A stretch of 64,000 nucleotides of DNA from Pisaster brevispinus (lineage: Eukaryota; Echinodermata; Asteroidea; Forcipulatida; Asteriidae): contig JAMKCF010000002.1 in NCBI GenBank assembly GCA_023634235.1, forward strand, positions 64,501 through 128,500. The letters run 5' to 3'. Under the pieces are notes generated by a model that searched no databases, was not told where the DNA came from, and was given only the letters and a program-made list of their open reading frames with translations. Positions 55,448-64,000 of this stretch are shown here, piece after piece. A program made the translations under genes and the position numbers. The first letter of the stretch is position 1. Each line of letters opens with the position of its first letter.

Positions 55448-56016
55448 AGTGAGGCATTAAGTATGCCGAGGCATGTTGCTCAGTACTCAACCTGTCTTGA
55501 ATAGACCGTTAATGTTGCACAATTTTCTCTTCAAACCAGTGAGTCTAAACGAGGACGTGTTCGAATGGGCGGCTACAGGTATGGCTACGGCTACGACAAC
55601 GGCTACTGCTAGATTTCCGCGTCATCATGCCTTGAAGTATAGGGCGTCCTTAGCAACACCCTTAGCAACAGTCGTAGCCGTAGATGCAGCCGCCAATGCG
55701 GAAACAGCCTTAGTCCAGAAGCTTAGTATTCACTATTGCTATACCGTTAGTAAAATACAAGGAACGCGATATAGGTTTATCGTTCATTTTGGTTGATACC
55801 TCGTAATTTCAATGATGCAATTGAAACCATTCCAGACTATAATTTTTTAACCACGATTCTTGACAATAAAAGGGGCAGAATCTTTTACAGTTGACCTTGA
55901 GCATAAATAGATATTGACCATGCCTTTGAGAACATTTCAATTCAATGTAACTTAAATTTAACGGAAATCCCTGATTTTATAAGTAGATATTAACTGGAAA
56001 TGATTTATATTTCTAA

Positions 56017-56189
56017 TGAAATGGAGATGGGCAGGACACCTATCGGGAAGACATTACAACTGGTGAACCAAGAGACTAACCGAATGGCATCCTAGAAATG
56101 GAAAAAGAAGGAGAGAAATAGCAAAAAGGAGAAGAAAATGGAAGTTGCATGCGGAGGGCTTCATTCTAAAATGGACGAACACAGCCTGG

Positions 56190-56190
<1 letters not shown>
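56017..56190 (+). pseudogene. C-terminal fragment of a LINE reverse transcriptase
   Basis: The frame starting near 56018 reads KWRWAGHLSGRHYNW, stop, TKRLTEWHPRNGKRRREI, then a basic run. The W-A-G-H-L, E-W-x-P-R and GKRRR motifs in this order are the recognisable end of many non-LTR retrotransposon RT proteins. The in-frame TGA and the absence of everything upstream show a dead, 5'-truncated insertion. The following (GAT)n is probably its 3' tail. Confidence 0.75.
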
Positions 56191-56224
<34 letters not shown>

Positions 56225-56252
56225 GGGATGATGGGGATGATGATGATGATGA
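56191..56252 (+). repeat. (GAT)n microsatellite, probable LINE 3' tail
   Basis: About 20 GAT triplets, with two GGG interruptions, directly follow the RT fragment. Confidence 0.95.
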
Positions 56253-56254
56253 CG

Positions 56255-56795
56255 ATTTCATTATTTCAAACGCTGTTGTTATTATTATTCAGATTTTCTT
56301 CAATGCCCTCTTTGGCACAAGGAGGGGGAATGGTATTATCGGGTAAGCTATTCGCTATTTACACATGGAGTGACGCAAATCAATCACGACAATAGAAAAG
56401 GTCCTAAGAAATAAAACAGCACTCGAAGACGGAATTTCCATCACCAGAATTCCTTTGTGATGTCTGCCTGGGCAAACCGGGCTTCAGTCACGTTTCCCCA
56501 GCTGAAATATCAAAACAGGTTTACTCTGGATGAACCCCCCCCCCCCCCCCAACCTGACTTTATCTCCGTCGATCTTGTGAGAATGCTTACTCTCTGAGAG
56601 GTTCGGGGAGCGAGAGGTAGAATGGAAATTAACATTTTAGTCGCGGGTAGAGCGTCAAATCGTCCATCGTGGAGCATCGGAAGTAATTCATCTTGGCGGA
56701 CGTAACGGACACCTCATATGCATCAAATAAAATATTCATTTCTCTACTACGTTGACCGATCCCCTTTGTGATTAAAAGCGGGGAGGGGACTTCTC
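56255..56795. other. Intergenic DNA
   Basis: A C run at about 56536-56552; otherwise nothing recognised. Confidence 0.4.
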
Positions 56796-56799
56796 CATT

Positions 56800-57715
56800 T
56801 GATCAGATATGTTAGAAGATATAGCAAAGCTTTATGTACTCGTGCTCGAGTACCTTTTTGTATCATAGGCCTACTTGTTCTTGATCAGATTACGTTTCAA
56901 TATAGCAAAGTTGAAGTTTATTATGTTCTCGTACTCCAGCACCTTTTTGTATCGTACTTGTTCTTGATCAGATACGTTACAATTTAGCAACGTTGAAGTA
57001 TATGTTCTCGTACTCCAGCACCTTTTTGTATTCGTACTTGTTCTTGATCAGATACGTTACAATTTAGCAACGTTGAAGTATATGTTCTCGTACTCCAGCA
57101 CCTTTTTGTATTCGTACTTGTTCTTGATCAGATACGTTACAATTTAGCAACGTTGAAGTATATGTTTTCGTACTCCAGCACCTTTTTGTATCGTACTTGT
57201 TGTTGATCAGAAACGTTTCACGATAACAAGTTTGTAGTATATGTACTCGTGCTCGAGTACATTTTTGCATCGTATTTCAGATACGTTACAATACGGCAAC
57301 ATTGTAGTATATGTTCTGTTACTCCACTACCTTTTTGTATCGTATTTGTTCTTGATCAGATACGTTTCAATTTAGCAAAGTTGTATGATGTACTCGTCCT
57401 CGAGTACCTTTTTGTATCGTATTTGTTCTTGATCAGATACGTTTCAATTTAGCAAAGTTGTATGATGTACTCGTCCTCGAGTACCTTTTTGTATCGTATT
57501 TGTTCTTGATCAGATACGTTTCAATTTAGCAAAGTTGTATGATGTACTCGTCCTCGAGTACCTTTTTGTATCGTACTTGTTCTTGATCTGGTACGTTACA
57601 TTATAGCAACGTTGAAGTATATGTTTTGTACCGTATATTTGTTCTTGATCTTATAGGTTATACAATATAGCGAAGTTATAGCATGATACTCGCACTCGAG
57701 TACCTTTTTGGTGAT
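56800..57715 (+). repeat. 76-80-bp satellite-like tandem array, about 12 units
   Basis: Each unit contains CACCTTTTTGTATCGTA or CTACCTTTTTGTATCGTA, then CTTGTTCTTGATCAGATACG, then TTTAGCAAAGTTG or TTTAGCAACGTTG. Spacing between equivalent points is 79-80 bp in the left part and 76-77 bp in the right part, so two unit variants form separate blocks. Each unit holds the palindrome TGATCA, and many hold CTCGAG. Confidence 0.95.
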
Positions 57716-57719
57716 TTTT

Positions 57720-58570
57720 TTTAAAGTATTGATTCCTTTCTTTGTTTCAATACATGAATCAAAAGATTCTCACAAATTTCCAGTTCAGAAGTACCCTCTA
57801 TGAAGAAAGAAATGGTGCACCCCGTATATCCTTAAAATTTACCCTAATTCTGGCACTGTGGTTAATATTTGCTCACGACAAAAGATATCTTCCCAAGGCA
57901 AGAGTTTTCCTTCACAAAGTTTGAGGAATTTTCCATGACAAAAGAAACAGATGTTTTCCACACCACAGTAGTTTTACAACCCCACCCCACCTCACCCACC
58001 CCCCCCCCCTCACCCCACCCCCAATCCCCATACTCACATCATCTTTCGCATCCTTTAACCTCGATCCAATATATTATATTTTAATCTAAATTAAACTTAA
58101 AGATCGTTCGAGTTCATCAACTCCCTTCAAGAAGTGCATGACCCTCCACTTGGTTGGCATTTTTCACAAGTCAATTCATCATCACACAATTCTCCATCCG
58201 GACTTTATAAAACACCCAGAAGATAAAAGCATGGTAGACTTGTCCTTCCGATTGTGGGAGAAAAAAATAATAAAAACAAAATCTGGGCAGAGCTAATAAT
58301 TTGGACTCGCTTGGGTGGCGTTAATGTTGACGCGTGGGGGTATAGACAACTATCACTGAGCGCTTATGGACGCAATGTTATGTCGTAACCCTATCGTCAA
58401 AATATTTCCCTCTTTTTTTTGTTCGAAACGTCAATGGTTTTTAATTGTAAATACTGTTTTGGGTATTATACAATAACAATGACTTGTTTTCTCTATTTAT
58501 CGGTTTACTATTAGGTAGGATATTGGTGCAAACTCTGAATTGATTTGAGTTCAGATAGGTTCTACGTCTT
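57720..58570. other. Intergenic DNA
   Basis: A C-rich patch lies at 57978-58035. No gene. Confidence 0.4.
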
Positions 58571-58573
58571 CCT

Positions 58574-58964
58574 AATAAAGGCAGGGTATACTTTTTGTAA
58601 TTGTCAAAGACCAGTATCCTCACTTGATGTATCCTAACGTATGAATAAAATAACAAACCTGCGACAATTTTGGCTCAACTGGTCATCGAAGTTGCAAGAA
58701 AACAATTTTTAAAAAAAACCCAGGTTGTTGCATATAATTGTGTACTTTGAGATGCCTGAGAAAGGCTTCATGCCTGAAGCCGTTCTCAGATTCAAATTGT
58801 TGGGTGAACAAAATTACCTCCTTCTCTAAAACTACTACTTCAAAGGGGCTCGCTTCTAACAATGTTTTATAATTTCAACAGCTTTCCAGTGCTCTTTACC
58901 ATACAGATATGTTTTACGGTCGTTACTTTTTGGAGTAACTACCAAAGGTATACCCTGCCTTTAA
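58574..58964. mobile_element. MITE family B, full-length copy B4
   Basis: TAAAGGCAGGGTATACTTTT at the left is inverted at the right as ACCAAAGGTATACCCTGCCT then TTAA. It is 391 bp. Its centre holds a hairpin (CTGAGAAAGGCTTC/GAAGCCGTTCTCAG) near 58757-58790. Confidence 0.9.
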
Positions 58965-59002
58965 ATGTTTTTGATTTGTTTTTATTAGTAACTATAGTCC
59001 AA

Positions 59003-59340
59003 TACTACAGGGTGATACAAAATGAACCCTTTTTTCTGGAGTACATGTACGATATATTTGTTAGGTAAGGTCTTCACGTCATGAGCACGTCTGAATGTTT
59101 GCTTGATTATCTTCAACATATTGTCCCATTTTTATTTAAAATATGTTTTCAATGATTTACAATTGTAACACTACAGGGAAGGAAATGTTCAATAACAATA
59201 AGTTTTTTAGAAGAAAATGTAGTGACTGCGCAGTGCTGACAAGGATTTTGGTGCCCGGGCGTCTTAACGGTTGCTTGATTTTCTTGTTAATTTGTCCCTT
59301 TTTCGTTTAATTGCAAATGGTTTGTTATTGTACCGCAGGG
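59003..59340 (+). repeat. Two diverged direct repeats of about 168 bp
   Basis: Both halves start at CTACAGGG and contain a late block TTGCTTGATTATCTTC or TTGCTTGATTTTCTTG, followed by TTGTCCCATTTTTATTTAA or TTTGTCCCTTTTTCGTTTAA. They may be two copies of one short element. Confidence 0.55.
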
Positions 59341-59618
59341 TATATTAAAGACAATAACAAATTGTCGAAGTAGAGCTTTATCTACATCTAGTCAGTAGCC
59401 ACCTGCATGTCATTTATTCCCCGATCGATAAAAGCTCACATACGTCCAGGTACAAGTTCATAATTTGCCGGCCATCTTATGCATTCCGTTTTGTACGTCG
59501 AAAACAAAATCTAGCAACAACTTAAATTTGTGCTTTGTGCATGAGTTGATGTTCCACGTGAGTCGTTAATCTACGAGTTTGTTTCCATCATGCCTCATCG
59601 AAGTTATATTGTTCGACC

Positions 59619-59645
59619 GGGCAGGGAAAGCGGCGTTTCCTGCCC
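59619..59645. other. Hairpin GGGCAGG(G)AAA/TTTCCTGCCC
   Basis: A 10-bp stem with one bulged G and the loop GCGGCG. It is not the histone 3' stem-loop consensus. Function unknown. Confidence 0.6.
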
Positions 59646-59649
59646 AGTG

Positions 59650-60545
59650 CCAAAAAACACCTCGAAACGGAAAAGAGCGCCAAGCGATTCTTAACACGAA
59701 AATCAGCGACTTTTGGCTGCACTCTTAACCAATTGAAGGCTCCATTGCCGTTCGTTCGATCGATATTTCTTACCTAAAACACCTGGCAATGGCCTGGTAG
59801 AACCCAGCCATCGAGTGCATGAAGAGATAAGCCTATCGCTGACTGAATTTATATATATATTTTTTTTTTTTACTCCCGATCCCGGGACCCTCCTATAAGA
59901 AATTACTTCGGGAAACCACGCGCCTCACAAATGGAGATACCGTGCTATAATATGTGAGGCCTGCTATATGCAGCACACGAAACGAGAGCTTTCTGTTTAC
60001 TTGCCGAACCTTGTTGAATTTATCGAGAGAGCTTCACGATGCCCGGAGTTGCAGTCTCGTTATTAAACACGCACTCCCTTTATACAACTTAATAAGTACT
60101 TATCCGACTCTGAAATCGACCTAAATTTTGCTTTTACACGGAGTTTGGAGTTTGGTAATATGAGAAAATGTTGAAGTGGGATAGGAGGTAAAAAAAATCA
60201 ATGTTGCATAATTCATGGTTTTGCGTAAAATATGTCTTCAAATATAAAAACTAAAATAACAAAATGCAGCATTTCTGACGTGGTCTTCTCGAGATGCGAT
60301 CGTCAACTTTTATCACCTCAACTGATATTTTCTGTACTTTAAAAATTCAACTTTATTGCTGAATATTTTATAAAGAGTTTCAACTCGGTGAATCGGGTCA
60401 GTTAGCAAGCACAGACTATATCAGTTTTATGCAGGCATCGATAGTGCATTTAAATTTCAATGTGGTATTTTAGGCATGTCTCTTATAATTTCAAATCAGG
60501 AATTTCGCTTTTGTTTTTGATGCGCGCAAGTTGTAGGTAGTGAAT
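59650..60545. other. Intergenic DNA
   Basis: No supported gene; a T-rich run lies near 59862-59872. Confidence 0.4.
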
Positions 60546-60546
60546 C

Positions 60547-60784
60547 ATACACTCCCGGGTCAGAATTGACTCTGATCACAGTCTCAAAGTTCCTGGCCCA
60601 TTTCTGGGTTATGCTGACCCTGAAAGTGATTTTTAAAATGGGGCTTTAACTGGGATTCTACGTTAGTTTGACTAATTTCTGGTCGTTTTGACACGGCATG
60701 TGGGTCATACTGACCCAGAAATGGCTTAGGCCCCACTGGACCCGGAATCAAGGTCAATTCTAACCTTGAAGTTTTTAGAGTGTA
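60547..60784. mobile_element. MITE family C, copy C6
   Basis: ATACACTCCCGGGTCAG at the left and GTTTTTAGAGTGTA at the right bound about 237 bp, with the usual interior blocks CCATTTCTGGGTTATGCTG and CTGACCCAGAAATGG. Confidence 0.9.
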
Positions 60785-61021
60785 AAACTACTTAGTTGTT
60801 GTTGCCTTAAGTCTATAACTAATTGTGTTTAAATGATTCTTGTATTCATGAACTTGAAAATTGTTGGTAAACGTGAAAAGATGAATGATCACACATTTGC
60901 ACAACAATTTATAAATGGTGGAAAACATCTTTTGTTTTGATTGATTTATTGTTTTTGAGAAATTGGTAAAACATGTCGGAGTCCAAAACTTAATGTTTGA
61001 AAACAGTAAAACCATATAAAA

Positions 61022-61100
61022 GAATATACGGGTTTTTATTTCTCTATTTTTGTATGAGTCTGATGACCGATTGAGCTTAAACTTTCCCAGGTTTATTTCA
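61022..61100. mobile_element. MITE family B, interior fragment
   Basis: GTCTGATGACCGATTGAGC and TTTCCCAGGTTTATTTCATT match the interior of B2 (CTCTGATGACGAACTGAGC...TTCACAGGTT). Confidence 0.5.
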
Positions 61101-61173
61101 TTATGTTGGATCATGTAAAGTCTGGTTACTAGTGTTATTTCATTATGTTGGATCATGTAAAGTCTGGTTACTA
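61094..61173 (+). repeat. 42-bp tandem duplication
   Basis: TATTTCATTATGTTGGATCA, continuing to TGTAAAGTCTGGTTACTA, occurs at 61094 and again at 61136. Confidence 0.95.
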
Positions 61174-61269
61174 ATACTTGTGTTGTCTGCGTGCTTAACT
61201 AAACCAGAATACAAAAACAGAATATATTAACAAAGTAACAATGATTTACATGCTATGAAATGTCACATA

Positions 61270-61915
61270 CTACACTCTACCTGGTGAGAATTGACCCAAA
61301 TATGGGTAAATATGGCGTGTCGTGGCCAAGTGGATAAGATCACTGGACTCAAGCTCTGGTGTTTCTGATCAGCAGAGTGTGGGTTCGAGCCCCGGTCGTG
61401 ACACCTGTGTCCTTAAGCAAGACACTTAACCATGATTGCTTCGTCCTTCGGATGGGACGTAAAGCCGTTGGTCCCGTGTGTTGTGTAACGCACGAAAAAG
61501 AACCCAGTGCACTTATCGAAAAGAGAAGGGGTCCGCCCCGGTGTTCCTGGTTTGATCGGCTGCATATTGCGCCACAGCACCTTGTAAACCATTACAAGGT
61601 GCTATGTAAAGGAGTAGGTCTCATACTTCAAACGTAGCTCCAAATACCTTGCAGGAAATACTGAATGTTAAGCGCTTAGAGGCTGGCCTGCAGTAGGCGC
61701 TATACAAATACAATATATATTATTATTATAAAGTCTGACCCATGTCGGGGTCAGTATAATCCAGAATCTGTGTCAAAATGAGCCAGAAATTGCTAAAAAT
61801 AACGAAGAATCCCAGTTAAAATCCTATTTTTTAAAGCCCGTTCCTGGTCATGAGTCAGGGCCCCCTGGGACCCAGACTCTGGTTCAATTCTGACACGGGA
61901 GTTTGGAGAATGTGT
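61270..61915. mobile_element. MITE family C, copy C7, split by a SINE
   Basis: The left end TACACTCTACCTGGTGAGAA runs to about 61311. The family sequence resumes at about 61733 (TCTGACCCATGTCGGGGTCA) and ends at GGAGTTTGGAGAATGTGTAG. The intervening 420 bp is the SINE below. Confidence 0.85.
61312..61732 (+). mobile_element. tRNA-derived SINE, type 1, full-length copy
   Basis: The head is tRNA-like, with an A-box-like GTGGCCAAGTGG, a long variable-arm-like insert (as in Leu or Ser tRNAs) and the B-box GGTTCGAGCCC. The body has GTGTCCTTAAGCAAGACACT and CCTTCGGATGGGACGTAAAG. The 3' end GCGCTATACAAATACAAT leads into a short TTATTATTA tail. Such 3' ends are shared with L2/CR1-type LINEs, which would supply the mobilising enzyme. 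It is inserted in MITE C7, so it is younger than that copy. Confidence 0.85.
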
Positions 61916-61919
61916 AGGC

Positions 61920-63050
61920 CCGATGCATGCTCAATTGTTTCCCCTCAATTGCAATTAGACATCATCAAGCAAGGTAAATTTTAAAAATCAAATATCCCAT
62001 GTTTAACTCCCATAGGCCTGCGGCAAAAATGCGTGCAGAGTGTATACTCAAAAAGTAAACACCAAAGAAAAGGCATATTTGACTTTGACGATGGAGAGCT
62101 ATTCGGATCTGATTGCCGACCTTCCGATTCTAATTAATTAGTACTAATTAAGGATAAGTAAACGGGACATAGCCGATATTGCTGTACCGAACCATTTCAT
62201 AGAATGCAACAGCTCATGGACAATGAACGGTCGGTACGAGCGGGGGAGGGGTATGCGCTCAATCTGAGCATCTCGTTTTCATTTCGCAGAACGGTAAATT
62301 TGTCTAAATGTCGCAGCATAATGCTTAACGTTTTTTTAGCTGGTTTCGATTTTTTTTTGATTTTTTTTTTTAGGTTCTACAGACAAAACCGGAATCATTC
62401 CTTGAGTTGTCAAAATATTGCGAACAATATTTACCAAACAAATCACTTTCCAACTGACGTGACGAGACGTCCCCGAAGCCAATTCATTTTAAAACTAAAA
62501 GAATAGCCTTACGGAAGGAGTCGGCGCTCTCGATTCTGTTACATTGATCGATTCTGGATAAACGAAACGGGTACTCGGTTACAGACGAGACTGTACATGC
62601 TTACTGATTAGGTATAGGTGATACATGACATTTATGATGGTCGGTATTTCAGACAGTAGGCCTACTTAATTCTCTTATTATCTGACGAAGAGTGGTTACC
62701 AGTCAATTTCCAATCACTGAATGTGATGTATTGCTAGTTTGTTTGTAGTTAAACTGATGGGAACCAGTCGGGAGGTGTATGACTAGCGTGCCAGGATCGA
62801 CTCAATTCTGACCTGGGTCAATGCCGGAGGGGTGGGGGATGTCAGACCCACTGCTGGATCGGTGGTCTTTTCAGGAAAGGGTTGGTAGTGTGACTTATAT
62901 TCCATATTTTGAGTTATTTGACCGGGATATCGTGTCAGACTATTCTAAACAGTTAGATTGCAGATTATCGGTGTTTTAGACTGTCCCGGCTACGTCTTCG
63001 CAAAAATCCGAATCAATTTAAATTTTTGTTTTCATCAACACAATAATTGA
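61920..63050. other. Intergenic DNA
   Basis: T-rich runs at 62350-62375. A GGGTCAATG patch near 62817 may be a family C relic. No gene. Confidence 0.4.
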
Positions 63051-63059
63051 TCATGTTTG

Positions 63060-63151
63060 ATAGAATTAGAAATTATCGGTGCTCCTTACCAAGTAAGTTT
63101 TTATGGTCAGTAACTTGTAGACTAAATACCCGAAGTATACCTTGCCTTTAA
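63060..63151. mobile_element. MITE family B, right-end fragment B5
   Basis: It contains GCTCCTTACCAAGTAAGTTT, then TTATGGTCAGTAA, and ends GAAGTATACCTTGCCTTTAA. No left end was found. Confidence 0.7.
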
Positions 63152-63154
63152 GTC

Positions 63155-64000
63155 AGGGCTTTAGATACTGCCTAAGTTATTTCTTTTGTTTGCTGATTAG
63201 TTTGAAGGGATATTGACAAATACACTTTGATATTGACAAAGCAATAGTCCTCCAAGGAGCTCAAGGCCACCCGTAAACGCGGGCTTTTAGGAAAATGCAT
63301 TATATCCAGATTAAATTACCCTCAGAATTGAAGTAAACGGACTCGTCGGCGTATTCAGCATTGCTTCCATTTGATTGCGAGGCGAGCCTTTGGGATTATG
63401 TAGCGGCTCTGCTTGTGTCATGGGAGTGTTCACGTGACCGTAGGCTAGACGGTCCTCAGTCTAGGTCTGCCGGTGACTACATGTATAAGGTATCCCAAGC
63501 GGGGAAGGGTAAGATGATTACGGTAAAAGTCTACCCCGGCTGTTCTTGTTGCAAAAGGCAATGTAATACCTTTGGTTTTGGAGCCGTTTGAATTTTGTAA
63601 TCATATGCCAATGTAGACATGTACAATAAGACATCTGTCTGGAATTTAGCTGTTGTTTATTCGACCTGTTTTTATTTGTAGTTGCGTTAGTTGATGAAAA
63701 ACTAAATGACTTGACATTGCAAACAACGCTGAGCAGTGCTAACATCAGTGGATTGCAAAGCCTTGTAAACAACAGTACATGCAAAAAAAATTGATTCTTT
63801 TGCCGCGCGAAATTTTGTTTTATGGGTGTCTGAATGCTTTTATACGGCAAATCTGTGCCTTTAAGTTGTTTCTTTTTTGAGAACACCATTCATGATAATG
63901 GTAATTGTTGACGAAATTTTAACTGCCGAATGCTATAAATTGCATCAGGACACAAATGGAATGCTTCTTCAACATTAAGGTTTTGTGTTGCATTACTAAT
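63155..64000. other. Intergenic DNA to the end of the sequence
   Basis: No supported gene or repeat. Confidence 0.4.

Noticed and set aside
58429..58440. GAAACGTC as a further hammerhead 3' half
   Set aside because: No CUGANGA core or stem II precedes it; an isolated 8-mer match.
61312..61402. Functional tRNA gene
   Set aside because: A and B boxes are present, but the acceptor arms do not pair and the sequence continues into a SINE body and tail.
1..64000. CRISPR arrays, bacterial operons, rRNA genes
   Set aside because: None present. The tandem arrays lack the alternation of conserved repeats and unique spacers, and the sequence is eukaryotic in style.

Overview
This is animal nuclear DNA. 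The coding density is very low, candidate exons are bounded by splice sites, and the sequence is full of short non-autonomous transposons, tRNA-derived SINEs, decayed LINE pieces, minisatellites and homopolymer runs. The repeat mix and a TRIM-type gene suggest a marine invertebrate, most likely an echinoderm such as a sea star. That placement rests on general familiarity with such repeats and not on any marker gene, so treat it as an inference.

Only two long reading frames are convincingly protein-coding. (1) A single-exon TRIM-family gene on the + strand at 578-1975 has a RING finger, a B-box and a coiled coil, but ends in an RNA-binding-style RGG repeat tail instead of NHL or B30.2. (2) An uninterrupted Penelope-like retroelement (PLE) frame on the - strand at 41785-44430 carries reverse transcriptase plus a GIY-YIG endonuclease. 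It is followed on its own strand by a hammerhead-ribozyme-like motif at 41125-41170. A second hammerhead-like motif, with no PLE frame beside it, lies at 31419-31492.

One further gene start is well supported. At 29.26-29.75 kb a promoter (CRE, CCAAT boxes, TATA-like box) is followed by a probable 5' UTR exon, a short intron, and a coding exon for a 39-residue signal-peptide-bearing N-terminus ending at a clean GTAAGT donor. The rest of that gene must lie downstream; an 85-bp candidate exon at 32740-32824 is in compatible phase. Weaker gene starts are proposed near 8.25-8.67 kb and 36.80-37.07 kb (CRE + TATA + CAG/GTAAGT donor, with 52 pure TTC triplets just inside the putative intron). A possible - strand exon lies at 44812-45134.

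The rest is mainly mobile and repetitive DNA. It includes a frameshifted L2/CR1-like LINE 3' end (about 3200-3890, - strand) and a LINE RT C-terminus running into a (GAT)n tail (56017-56252, + strand). There are two SINE types, derived from different tRNAs. At least six MITE-like families can be recognised from paired ends inside the window: A (GGGACACGTTGCC, TTAA-flanked), B (AAGGCAGGGTATACC, TTAA-flanked, about 390 bp), C (ACACTC ends, packed with GGGTCA/TGACCC palindromes), D (ACACTGCAAAAACTGGGG), E (GGGCCCAATTTCAT) and F (CAAGTCTGAGATCGC fold-backs). One C copy is split by a SINE, and another is fused to half of a D copy. Tandem arrays include a strict 37-bp array (5.1-5.7 kb, with a second patch at 6.6 kb), an 11-bp GGTACC array (52.2 kb) and a 76-80-bp satellite (56.8-57.7 kb). 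Stretches such as 14.2-18.8, 19.3-21.1 and 25.7-28.9 kb show nothing I can name.
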